In this document: in pieces, positions 34,399 through 44,430 of the stretch | How the letters are laid out: every line of letters begins with the position of its first letter | How positions within the stretch are numbered: the stretch's first letter is position 1 | From: Ambrosia x helenae | Taxonomy: Eukaryota; Streptophyta; Magnoliopsida; Asterales; Asteraceae | Direction: 5' to 3' | Length of the DNA: 64,000 bases | NCBI GenBank assembly: GCA_030844895.1 | Contig: CM061223.1 | Span: 8,046,676 to 8,110,675, forward strand | Position numbers and translations under genes: made by a program | Notes under the pieces: generated by a model | The model's database searches: none | What the model was told of the DNA's origin: nothing | Seen by the model: only the letters and a program-made list of their open reading frames with translations

Positions 34399-36166
34399 TT
34401 AGATTGCTTTGTTTTTTCCACCATAAATTGAAAGGGGCTTTTCAAAGTTCATAATGTTAGCTGATCCTTGACCTTTTGCAACTTGTTCTATCTCATTGAG
34501 TTTGTATTTGAGCATCTCAATTTCTCTAGCATGATATTCATCGTGTTGTTTTAGTGCCTATCATATATCATAAACAATGATTTTGTAATGAACATATGCC
34601 AAAATAAGGGACATGGTGCCGAATATGGTATTGATGCTCAGTGGCGCAGGTTTTAAGGGGGGGGGGGTCACTCGACCCCCGAATTTTCGCTCAGAAGTTC
34701 CGATTATATAGTATCCGTATAAATTTTTTTTGGTATATACGGTTTCGACCCCCGTTTAAAAAAATAGTTATATACTTCCGACTCCCCGGTCCGAATTCTC
34801 AAGCTTCACTATTGATGCTATAATAATAAATATAATAAAACTAACCTCCAGTTCTTGTTTTCTATATGCGTCCTTCCTAGCTTCTGCTTTTGAACTCCTT
34901 TGGTACTCTAGGACAAGAGCAGTTCCTACAACCTGCATCAAGTAAATCATATATAAGTTGGGTTCCAGATCTTGAGACATTTCTCCTACAAAATAAGTTT
35001 TGGAGATTTATTACAAGAAAATACTAACAGTGAAGATGAAGAGTTCCCCGAGAAGATCCGCAACAGCCTGGACAGCTTTTTCCTCATTTAGGGGGCGTAT
35101 AGCAGCATCTATTGCTCGGCCATATATTCGCCTTTGCAATTTTGTTCTGAAACGATGATTAGCCTGTACCGTATTGCTAGAGTCAACATTTAAATGTCAT
35201 AAATATACACAGCAGTGTATATACACGATCGAGCAACAATAACAACAATAGCACCAACATGCAATAAGTAACAATAGCAACAACGATAAGTAATATAGCA
35301 ACAACAATATGCCCCTTAAAGGCTATTTGTCTAGCACAAGCTGTGTTTTACCAGAGCTTAGTTAGTAGAGTATTTGGCGGGTCCAGTTATGAACCTATTA
35401 ACCACTCATATAGTTTTCAAAGAAAACTGTATGAGTGGTTAACGGGTTCATTTTTCAATATATGCGTTGATCATTTCTACACACTGGCGAAGCTTGACCC
35501 GAAAGTTCAGGGGGTCGGAAGTCACTAGTTTCGGGGGGTCGAAACCCTATATTTACAAAATTTTCTATACGAATACTATATAATCGGAACTTCTGCACGG
35601 AAATTCGGGGGGTCGGCCGCCCCCTCCCGCCCCAACAAATCCTCGCCACTATTTCTACATTCACATTGCTTTCGATATTTGAATCTTAATAGTATAATAT
35701 TGTTCTTAAAGGAATTCAAGGACTTAATTATGATGGTTAAACAAACTTAAAGAACTACTTTAACTATGATTTGGGAGCAGAACGGTAGAGGGTCAAGCAG
35801 TGGCGAATCTAAAAGAAAAGTTGAGAGGTAGGACGGCTAATTTTTTTTTTTTTTTTTTATCAGGGGTAGCAAATACATAAATCAAAGAAAAAAACAAAAA
35901 GTTTTTGCACTAAAAATGTACCTCATCAAGAAAGTTCCCCTCAACCTCCTCTAGGCTCTAGATCCGCCCTTGGGGTCAAGAGGGTCCGCTGGCCATGGGA
36001 GTTTGTTGTATATTTATGTATAAAATTCTATAGTTACCTGAGCAAAGATGATAATGGAGTGGCGAAACTGAGGATGACAGCCAGCCTCTTTCTTGATTTG
36101 TTTGGCGAGTGGTTTGCAAAATGTTTTCAGAGCAAGTGTGGCTAGCTTGGCGATCGGTAGTATCAT
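34399..36166 (-). CDS. OPA3: OPA3-like protein, 4 exons
   Basis: Predicted 169-aa member of the optic atrophy 3 family, in animals a mitochondrial membrane protein; the plant role is not defined. Exons on the minus strand: 36166-36038, 35163-35029, 34932-34846, 34557-34399, all GT-AG and in frame. The N-terminus starts MILPIAKLATLALKTFCKPL; family members start the same way, so the ATG at 36166 is preferred to an upstream in-frame Met. The OPA3 core is in exons 1-2 (KKEAG, YGRAIDAAIRPLNEEKAV), a hydrophobic stretch spans the exon 2/3 junction (GELFIFTVVGTALVLEY), then a basic helix (SSKAEARKDAYRKQELE) and a coiled-coil tail (AREIEMLKYKLNEIEQ) in exons 3-4. Introns 1 and 3 contain three MITEs of one family. 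A broken partial copy lies at 21135-21880. No inactivating change is seen here. Confidence 0.9.
34639..34811. mobile_element. CAGTGGCGG-type MITE in OPA3 intron 3
   Basis: 173 bp with ends CAGTGGCGCAGG and AAGCTTCACTA, flanked by TTGATGCT (34631-34638 and 34812-34819). The pseudogene at about 21530-21545 has the corresponding unoccupied site, confirming a discrete insertion. Confidence 0.88.
35391..35449. repeat. 28-bp-arm hairpin in OPA3 intron 1
   Basis: Arms starting GAACCTATTAACCACTCATA and its complement pair over 28 bases with three mismatches around a three-base loop. The fold is possible on either strand. Confidence 0.75.
35482..35651. mobile_element. CAGTGGCGG-type MITE in OPA3 intron 1, first
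   Basis: 170 bp with ends CACTGGCGAAGCTTGACC and CCTCGCCACTA and a perfect 8-bp duplication TTTCTACA (35474-35481 and 35652-35659). Internal GGGGGTCGGAA-like sequence resembles the reverse complement of parts of the copy at 34639. Confidence 0.88.
35798..35972. mobile_element. CAGTGGCGG-type MITE in OPA3 intron 1, second
   Basis: 175 bp with ends CAGTGGCGAATCTAAAAG and CTCTAGATCCGCCCTTG and a perfect 8-bp duplication GGGTCAAG (35790-35797 and 35973-35980). Contains an 18-base T run. Confidence 0.88.
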
Positions 36167-36992
36167 TACTCGGAAGCAGGAAGTGTGTGGTATGTGATGG
36201 CTACAACGTGTTTTGAAGTTTTGCCTCAAAGAATTGGATACTTTGCTGTGACTTTTTCATGTGTCCGGAGTCCGAAGAATCTAGGCTTTAACAACTTTGT
36301 CATGGAATGGTATCCAAATGATTGCATAACTAATAAAAAAGAAGTTTGACTTTAAAATTTATTTAATTATTGATACATTTTTAATAAACTAATTTTACTA
36401 TTATTAATAGAATGATAAAAGAATAGTCTTGGTATCGAGATTTTTTTAGTATTAATTTTAGAAAAAAGGATAAATAACAGAAATATCATTTGAAGATTTT
36501 TTTAGAAGGAAGTCAACGACAAAGTTTCTTCTTGCCATATCTATTTCAACACCCCTTTATGTTTGTTACCACACCCTACGTGTGTGAAATGTCTTGTTAT
36601 GGTTATAACACGACGTTTAGGGTTTAGGTCAAATAACAAAGACTGTCAGTGTCAGTTTTTGTCTGATTTGTAGGACCAAATTACCGCTATGTTTTTGACA
36701 AATAGTGTTTTTTTTTTTTGGAAAAGTTGGAGGTTTAGGGTGTATTTGACGAGTTTTTTTTTAGTTTGAAAATATATGTTTTTATAAAGTTTTTAGGGTG
36801 TAAAACTTGGAGATTTAACAAAGTTTTTTATTGTTTGAAAATCTATGTAGTTTTTAGGGTTTTTTTTTTTTTTTAATTTTTATAAAGATACATATTTTTA
36901 AAAGGTGACTTATTATGCTATTTTTTTTATAAATTTTAACCGGTTTTATTGTTCATTGGTTTTATATTATTTATTAGAGTAAATTACTATTT
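36167..36992. other. AT-rich region upstream of OPA3
   Basis: Presumed OPA3 promoter side (minus strand). Many T and A homopolymers; two loosely similar blocks contain GTTTGAAAATNTATGT (about 36765 and 36833). No gene seen. Confidence 0.4.
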
Positions 36993-37983
36993 GAGTCCCT
37001 GTGTTTTGATAGTTTTAACTAGTTGAATCCAAATTCAAAATGTTTAACTACCTGAATACCTGATTTTCTATTTATAACTATATGAGTCAATTTAACTAAC
37101 TCCATCCAGTAAAGTCAGTTAGTTTTTTGTAAAAAGACAAAAATGCCCTTGTTATTTAACAATAAATAAAAACAGAATAAATACCAAACCCATCTATTTC
37201 TCTCTATGTCTCTTACTTATCAACAAGAACCCTAATCCTACCAACTCATCACCACCGCCAAAACCATACACATCCACTAACCCACTCTCTTATCCTCTCA
37301 ACAAACTCACACACACACAAACATATTTTACTATGTATAGAGAGAGAGACGTGTAGAGAGAGGAGCAGAAGAAAGAGAGGGCAGAGAGAGGGGGAGAGAG
37401 AGAAAGAGCAGACGTGAAGAGATAAATAGCGGGAGACCAGAGAGAGGAAAGAGAGAGGGAAAGAGAAGAAGGTCGCCGGCCTTGGCCTCCGGCCGGTCGG
37501 TCTCGTCAACCAGAGAAGCGACGGTTACGGTTGCTGGGGTGATGAACGACGGTGGCAGTCCGGGTGATGAGTTCCGATTGAGTCAGATCTAACCTTAAGC
37601 AAAGAGAGGTAAACCCCAAAACCCAAATCTTGACAATAGTCTGATTCGACAGAAGTGGTCGGTTTTGGGGGTTAGGGTTTCGGAATCGGAGAGAGAAAAG
37701 GGCAGTGATGGTGGTTGCAGTGACGTCTCCGGTGGCTAATCAAAATTTTGCAGAAACAAATGGTGATTAGGGGTTAGGTGGTTGTGGGGGATGAGGCATT
37801 GGTAGTGGTGATGTGGTGTGACGGTGGGGTGGAGGTTGAATATGGTGTGGGTAGGCATTGAGGATGGTGGTGGCGGCAGGGTAATGCAGTGGTGATGGTG
37901 ATAGTGATGGTGAGGTGGTGGTGCAGTGGTGATGGTGAGGTGGTGGTGGTGAGAGAGAGGGAGAGTTTTGTGTTTAGTCTTTT

Positions 37984-38017
<34 letters not shown>

Positions 38018-38255
38018 TATGAAATTCCTTATATAATAATATAATAGTAAAATGGTATAAATTAAATTATACTTTGTGCATCAACAACTTGTACCTTATG
38101 TTTAAATGACTAAAATACCCTTGTAGTTAACAGACTTAGTGGATGACGTTAGTAAATTTGACTCAGATAGATACAAATTGAAAAACCAGGTGATCAGGTA
38201 GTTAAACATTTTGAATTTGGACTCAACTAGTTAAAACCATCAAAACACAGGACTC
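36993..38255. mobile_element. non-autonomous element with ~125-bp inverted repeats (Mutator-like)
   Basis: The left arm (about 36993-37117) and right arm (about 38128-38255) are long inverted repeats sharing GTTTTGAT, TTTTAACTAGTTGA and ATTCAAAATGTTTAACTACC in order. Arms over 100 bp suggest a MULE-type element. Inside lie a pyrimidine-rich leader-like segment, a GA-rich tract (37338-37465), a GCCGGCCTTGGCCTCCGGCC block (37474-37493) and GGT-rich DNA, with no transposase. The interior could be captured host 5' gene sequence. The exact 9-bp duplication was not found. Confidence 0.65.
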
Positions 38256-38428
38256 TTTATTGTGTTTAATTAAAGGCTACATTGTATAATATGTTGTGAA
38301 ACAAACATTCAAAAAGATTATAAAATATTCAAAACAAACATTGTACAAACAAAATGTCATCTGCATAAATATATAATGAGTTTGTGCATACAATACAAAA
38401 ATACATTTGAATGTCTACTACAAAGTAA

Positions 38429-39085
38429 CTAGCAGAAACTCGCGCGTTGCGGCGCTGCTGCATAGTGTCTGGATGTTGCATTTGGTCAAATTTGTAATTT
38501 TTGACATGATTCGACCTAAAAATTCAAATTGAATTATATAACTTGAATTGTTTCGATCCTTATTTAACATATTGCTTTTACCAGTTATATTATAGAGATT
38601 CAAACCAACTTATAATTGGATCAAAATTTTCCTCTATTATTGGTAAAAAAAAAATATTATGTTGCTACCTAAAAGCATGATGGATAAAGTCCCTTCTTGC
38701 TAGTTGTTTGTCAATCTCGGCAGGCTAATTCCAAGAATTATATAATGAACATGTGAGTTTGTTTGCGGTTAATTTATTGTAGACAAGATGTACAAAATAT
38801 ATACATATTCTTCTTAAGGTATCGATCTGATTTAAAAATTAAAATTGTTTTTAAAGGAGAGAGGGATAAAATTGCGAATAGTGTAATGTTATACAAACTA
38901 ATTTTTTGTTTCCTGTTTATGCCTTTTTTTTGAACTTCAACTATTAATCAATAGAATTTAATTGTTGTGTTAATAATCGATAGAATTAAATTTGTCTTGT
39001 GATTGTAATGAAATTACAACTTTGCCCTTATATATAAATATGAAATGACCACTTTACCCGTCCAGCACCCATTATATAGTAGTAA
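38429..39085 (-). mobile_element. probable non-autonomous Helitron remnant
   Basis: Read on the minus strand, the element ends with a GC-rich segment (CGCCGCAACGCGCGAG), then TTTCTG and CTAG followed by host T. That is the pattern of a Helitron 3' end, and is the same layout as the better-supported element at 44431-47325. The other end near 39085 (minus strand TTACTACTATATAATGG) resembles that element's 5' end. It is bounded only approximately and carries no gene. Confidence 0.4.
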
Positions 39086-39603
39086 GTATAGGTATACGCT
39101 ACTGCTCATCCTCCGGCGGTGGTGACCGTGATAGTGGTAGTGGTAACTTAATCAATCCTTCCCGCTACCATAACTCTTGCTGTTAAGAATATGTGTCAAA
39201 ATCATGGGTCAAACAATAAGTCAAAACTGGTCAAAGAAAGTTGAGGGACCAGTTGTGACAATATCCAAAGTTCTTTTATGCTTTATAATAGTTTAGGTTA
39301 ATAAGTATAAGGACTGAGAAGTTGAAGGGCCTGTTTTGTCAATCCTGAAAGTCTTAACAGACTTTAATTGCCTGTTTGGGATTTAGGGCTATAAAACTAG
39401 GGTTTGGGTCATTTAGCTTAGTTAGTTGATTACATTTCAATTCAGTTTGTAATTCTCTTTCGTTTCATCATTAATAAGATTTCGAATCATTTGATTGTTG
39501 TTCTTGATACAATTTCATAGTTTATTATTCAACAATTGGTATCAGAGCCTCGTTGCTCGATTTCTGTGAAATTGGAGTTTGTTATCCGCAATTAAGATCA
39601 AGA

Positions 39604-40335
39604 ATGGTGACAACAAAGTTCGAATTGGAGAAATTTGATGGGAAGAACGATTTTAGCCTGTGGAGATTGAAGATGAGGGCTCTTCTTGTTCATCAGGGGG
39701 TTGTAGATGCATTATTGGGAGAAGCCAACTTGCCTGGTGATTTGTCTGATAAAGAGAAGAAGGATATCTTGGAAAAGGCTCACAGTGCTATTGTTTTGAG
39801 TCTGGGTGACAGGGTCTTGAGAGAGGTGTCAAAGGAACAGTCTGCAGCAGGGGTTTAGGCCAAGTTAGAGAGTCTCTACATGACCAAATCCTTGGCTAAT
39901 CGATTGTATCTGAAGAAAAGGATGTATACTTTTCAAATGACACCAGAGAAGTCCATTGAAGACCATACAGATGAGTTTAACAAGTTGGTTTTGGATCTTG
40001 AGAATATAGAAGTGACTATTGATGATGAAGATCAGGCTATTCTGTTCTTGACATCACTTCCACAGAGTTTTGAACACTTTGTGGATACTTTGATGTATGG
40101 AAGAGACACTCTTACCATGGAAGAAGTCTTAGCAGCCTTGAATTCAAGAGAATTGAAGAGGAGGTTTGAACCTAAAGAAGAAGGTGGAGAAGGACTCTTG
40201 GTGAGAGGAAAGACTGATCAGAGAAGTTCAAAGTCTAAAGGAGAATCAAGATTCAAAAGAAGGTGTTTCATTTGTAAATCAGTAGATCACTTGAAAAGGG
40301 ATTGCCCTGGATTGAAGAAAAGAAGAAATGAATAG
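39604..40335 (+). pseudogene. copia (Tnt1-like) gag with zinc knuckle, one in-frame stop
   Basis: From the ATG at 39604 the frame encodes a typical Tnt1/UBN2-type gag: FDGKNDFSLWRLKMRALL at the start, ANRLYLKKRMYTFQM in the middle, and a CCHC zinc knuckle CFICKSVDHLKRDC near the end. A TAG at 39856-39858 interrupts it where related proteins have Trp (GVWAKLESLY-like context); beyond it the frame stays open to 40333. The gag would package element RNA. A single nonsense change means it may have been active recently. Confidence 0.85.
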
Positions 40336-41038
40336 AGGGTAGATGGCCATAGGCAGCAAGAAGGTGATTCATCTGATGAATGTGATGTTTGTGATGTTCT
40401 TGTGGTGACTAGTGAAGAATTCTGTTTAGAAAAGTGGATTATGGAATTAGGGGGGGTCATATGGTATGACATATGATCAAGGGTACTTCAGGAATTTAAA
40501 GTATGGAGACTTTGGTAAAGTCAGGGTTGCTGATGACAGAGTTTGTAAGATAAAGGGTATAGGATGAGTGGCATTCAAGATGGACAAGGGTATAGGATCA
40601 GTGGCATTCAAGATGGACAGTGGTTTATTGGTGAATGTGCATGGAGTGAGGTATGTATCAGATCTTACAATGAGTTTATTGTCATTAGGATGTCTTGAAA
40701 AAGATGGATGTCATGTGGTTCTTAAGGATGGTAAAGCCATTGTTATGAAAGAACACATGATAGTATTGTCAGGAACTAGACAAAAGAGTGATGTTTATGT
40801 TCTTGATGGCTTTGTGATGTATTCTCAGGGGATAGAGTCCAGTTGTCATAGGAATGAGCAGTGTTTAAATGGATCCTGTAAACAGAAGAGTTTTGATGTT
40901 GTACAGGATAGTATCTTAGAGTTGTGTGTGATGGATAATGTTCACAGTGTTTCTAAGGTGGAAGAATCATTTGTTCATGATGATGATATGGCAATGGGAT
41001 GGATTTCTAGGAGGAGGAGGTGGAAATCTTTTGGTTAG
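40336..41038 (+). pseudogene. copia protease-like region with altered active site
   Basis: The expected WIMDSG protease signature appears as WIMELG near 40437-40454, followed by an extra G and frameshift before the HMTYDQG-like text. The catalytic Asp-Ser is therefore lost. Downstream the pre-integrase-like text LVNVHGVRYVSDLTMSLLSL is open from 40568. A 33-bp segment around GGTATAGGATSAGTGGCATT is tandemly duplicated (about 40555-40615), one copy carrying a stop. Confidence 0.7.
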
Positions 41039-41837
41039 TATAGATGAGTTTCCAAGAAGGGTATTTCTGGAAATGTTTGAAAGATTGTTGAAATCTGAAG
41101 TGAATGTGATTTCTGGACAGGAAGAGTTGGTCTTAAGAACAGGAAAAGATATGTTCTTGAGGTGTTCTGATGGTGGATTGATGATCAGGTTACATGGTTT
41201 AAGTAATGTGAAGCCATGGGGAATTAATAGCAGGTTAATGCTATGTGAAAAAAGTGTTTTGACTAAGGTGGAGTGTGCACATGTGAATATCCAGGTTAAG
41301 GTAGAGGTGTCTGGTAGATGTGCTGAAAAAGGTGCTCAGTTGTGCAGTGGTGTTTACAGTGAAAATTTCTGTAATGATAGGGACAGCTCAAGTAGTATGA
41401 ATGAGAAGTGCTTGGACTGTTGTGATAAGTCTGTCTGGTCAGCAGAAATGGATCAGTATTTGAAGTTAATTGCTGTGAAGAATAGTTCATTATGGAAGTT
41501 TGATGTTTGTTTCATATTGAGTAAGACAGATTTATTGGTAATTAGCAAAACTGGTAGGGGTAATATGGTCAAATGTTATGTTTTAATGGACAGTGCAGAA
41601 TGTGACAGCAAATGGGTCAATTCTGATGCTGCATATCAATTTCTAAAGGATGTTGTAAGCTGCAAAACTAAGCTTCAACATGGATTAGCTAATGGTGTTG
41701 TCGAATCAGAAGAAGTGGTGATGAATGAATGTGTGAAGAAGGGCATATTGGTCCAAAATGAATCTGTTATGAATTTTGTAGAATGTGATGATCAAATCGG
41801 TTCAGAAATTGTGGTTGATTCATGTTTGGATGGTTGA
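41039..41837 (+). CDS. orphan ORF in non-autonomous copia element, function unknown
   Basis: About 265 codons are open in a frame that overlaps the previous one near 41010-41040; a single frameshift in the GGA-rich run at about 41010-41025 would fuse them into one product from 40568. It has no integrase, RT or RNase H motifs. The content is Cys-rich (for example CLDCCDKSVW, CAHVNIQVKVEVSG), with one region (GGLMIRLHGLSNVKPWG) faintly echoing the upstream GLLVNVHGVRYVSD. It occupies the place of pol, and the coding sequence originally ran to within about 40 bases of the 3' LTR before the solo LTR inserted at 41841. Function not recognised. Confidence 0.5.
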
Positions 41838-43318
41838 ATATGTAACACCCCAACTGATGGCGGAAACATCGGGGTGCCACGTATTGATGATTGTTCAGTA
41901 GCTCATGGTGAATAATGATTTCATTAAATGATTTAAATAATTTACATACAATGATTCTACAAGAATTCGTACATCAAATTTAATAAGACTATGCACATAT
42001 CTTCAAGCAAATCCTCAAGCAAGTAGAACCTGAAACATGTTAAGTTGAAAATATTTTGGGTCAACAAAAGTTGGTGAGGATACATAGGTTTTTGAAAATA
42101 ATTGATAACAATAGTTTGTACAACACTCAAAGTTGTATGATGATAGAGTATGATACCGACATGTAGCAATGCGTCTTTGTACAACCAAACCTTGTGTCGA
42201 CTGATGACTAACTCGCAAGTTAGTTAAATGTTATTACTGTTATCGATCATCCCTGAGTCTATGCGGGGGATGGGTTTGTCAGACCTATAGCGCTATAATC
42301 TAAACAGGCGGCTTGATCATTGTTAATGATTGTACTGTGTCTTTTTGTTACAGTCAAATGATAGTATGATGATGTAATTGAATCACAAGTAAATATGAGT
42401 AAATGATAGTATAAAATGTTTAAACATGTTTCACCCCAAAAATGGTGATAAATAGAAAAAAGGGGCTATGTAAACTCACCTTAGCAAATGTTATACTTCT
42501 TGAAAAGATTGAATAATGGGGTTTCCCAAACAAAGCCAAATATCTCCCTATAATAATGTGATAAATAAGTCTATCTAGTCTACAAATGTATAAATTTCTA
42601 GGGCTTCGGATTGGGGATAAATGCTCGTTTGATTAATACTAAAAATATTCGATACTTGAGAGAAATTTAGTAAATAAATAACCAAAAATCTTTTTATGAA
42701 ATTTAAATTTAAAATGGTCACAATATTGTGTTTAAAGTGTAAAAATAATTTTTATAAAATTATTTTCTTTAAAATAGATTATTAAATCTATTTATTACAA
42801 ATTGTCAAAATCTAACTTTAATATTTAAAAATTCTAAAATCAAAGAATTATTATATTAAAAATCATATTTCTGTTCTAAATATTTAAAAATAAATTGTAT
42901 AAAATTTTGGTGCAAAAATAATAAAAATTGGATTTATTATGATTTATTTATGATTAAAACTAACAAAAATTGATTAAAAATATTAAATAAATGATTTTTC
43001 AGAAATAAAAATCATTTCTGAAAAGATTAATGTTATAAAAACTCAGGATAATTTTTGTGGAAATTAATAAGATCGTTTTGATATTTTTATAGATTTTTAT
43101 AAATAAAATAGAATAAACTTGATTTAATTATAATAAATATTAAATAAATAAATTTCAGAAAACTAAAAATTGTAAGTGAAACTTATACATCAGATTTGTT
43201 AAAAATAATTTTTTTAGAATTTATAAAAAGGTTTTTATAATTAAAAACGAATTTAATACATTATATGCTTTATATTTAATTGTTCTTTGTTCAAAGCTGA
43301 AAAAAAAGAAAATATCAC

Positions 43319-43387
43319 GCCACTGCCGGGACTCGAACCCGGGTGGCTTAGGTACACAGCAACAGACACAACCACTTGGCCTAGGCC
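43319..43387 (-). other. tRNA-like segment 1 in the solo LTR
   Basis: On the minus strand: GGCCAAGTGGTTGTG (A-box-like) followed about 35 bases later by a perfect T-arm CCGGGTTCGAGTCCCGG with consensus B box. The acceptor stem does not pair well, and a T-run follows. It is a tRNA-derived retroposon fragment or a pol III promoter and not a standard tRNA gene. Confidence 0.5.
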
Positions 43388-44004
43388 TGTGGTTGTGTTT
43401 ATTCTTGTTTGTTTTAAAATAAATACAGTATGATAAATTGTGATTATCCCCAATATTCAAACCACGAGCCCTAGCTTTTTTCAATCAGACGATTCACACA
43501 TCAATAACCTGATTAAACTTAGGGTTTTTGATGTGTGGATGCCGATGATCAAAACCCATAAACATAATTATACTTACAAGATTGTTTCACGCTCGATTGG
43601 TCGGTCAACGTATAAGTCAAAGAAACGCGATCAAACCCAAGAACTGAGTATTTTAAGTGAAATTGAGGGTGGAGAAAGGTTATTCGGCGAGTTGAGGGTG
43701 TGGTGTGAGGTCCAATTTATAGTGCCATCGACTGGAAAATCAAATTGGTAACCATTGACCATTCATTGAATGATATACGCGTATTTGGTATAATCGTGTA
43801 TCAATTGCTGATCAATACACGTTCATCCTAGTCAAAAAGGCCGGAAATCACGTTATATAGGTCAAACCATGATTAATTCTGTTTAAAATGGTAAATTGTT
43901 TGATGAACTTGCCAATTCTGTTGCAGCAGGTCACGAAGGAGGAAAAGAGGGAAAGAAAATAAGCGTATTTATATAACACGCGTGGGAAATAAAACAAGAA
44001 TCAC

Positions 44005-44072
44005 GTATGGCCCAGCTGGTTCGTGCTTGTGTGTGTGTGTGTAGTGACTCGGGTTCGATACCCGGGTGGGAC
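44005..44072 (+). other. tRNA-like segment 2 in the solo LTR
   Basis: On the plus strand: TGGCCCAGCTGGTTCG (A-box-like), a (GT)n stretch, then CGGGTTCGATACCCG with consensus B box, then a T-rich run at 44074-44085 that could stop pol III. The acceptor stem is not recognisable. Confidence 0.5.
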
Positions 44073-44207
44073 ATTTCTTTTTTTTCTACATATAAGGGAT
44101 GAAGGGGAATGGGTGCTGGGCCGGGTTTGGGCCTGTGGGCTGATCTAATGGGCCAGGGACGAGAGGCAGGATTCAGTTTTGTATAACTTATTATTATTAT
44201 TATTATA

Positions 44208-44243
<36 letters not shown>

Positions 44244-44430
44244 GTTGTATATATATACATTTATATATATATATATATGAATAATTATCATTGTATTAAA
44301 GTTTAAAATGCCACAAAAATAGTAATAACGCTTTGTCGTTTTTATCGTAACGAAATATTATTCAATGCGAAATGTTACAGAATAGATGGCTGGATCATGA
44401 TTGTTGGCACAAGGTGGAGATTTTTAAGAA

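Larger units (their letters stand above)
41841..44379 (-). mobile_element. gypsy-type solo LTR, 2.54 kb, GAATA duplication
   Basis: Minus orientation. The plus strand begins TGTAACACCCCAACTGATGG and ends AAATGTTACA, flanked by GAATA (41836-41840 and 44380-44384). Its 3' terminus matches those of the LTRs at 8888-10340 and 51743-53863 (CCGCCATCNGTTGGGGTGTTACA). It is longer than either and contains two tRNA-like segments and an (ATT)n tract (about 44188-44241). No internal element sequence, PBS or second LTR. Confidence 0.88.

Noticed and set aside
37249..37509. Leu/Ser-rich minus-strand frame
   Set aside because: Translation of the GA-rich tract inside the Mutator-like element.
43931..44260. 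Isoleucine-rich frame on the minus strand
   Set aside because: Product of the (ATT)n tract in the solo LTR; no domain.
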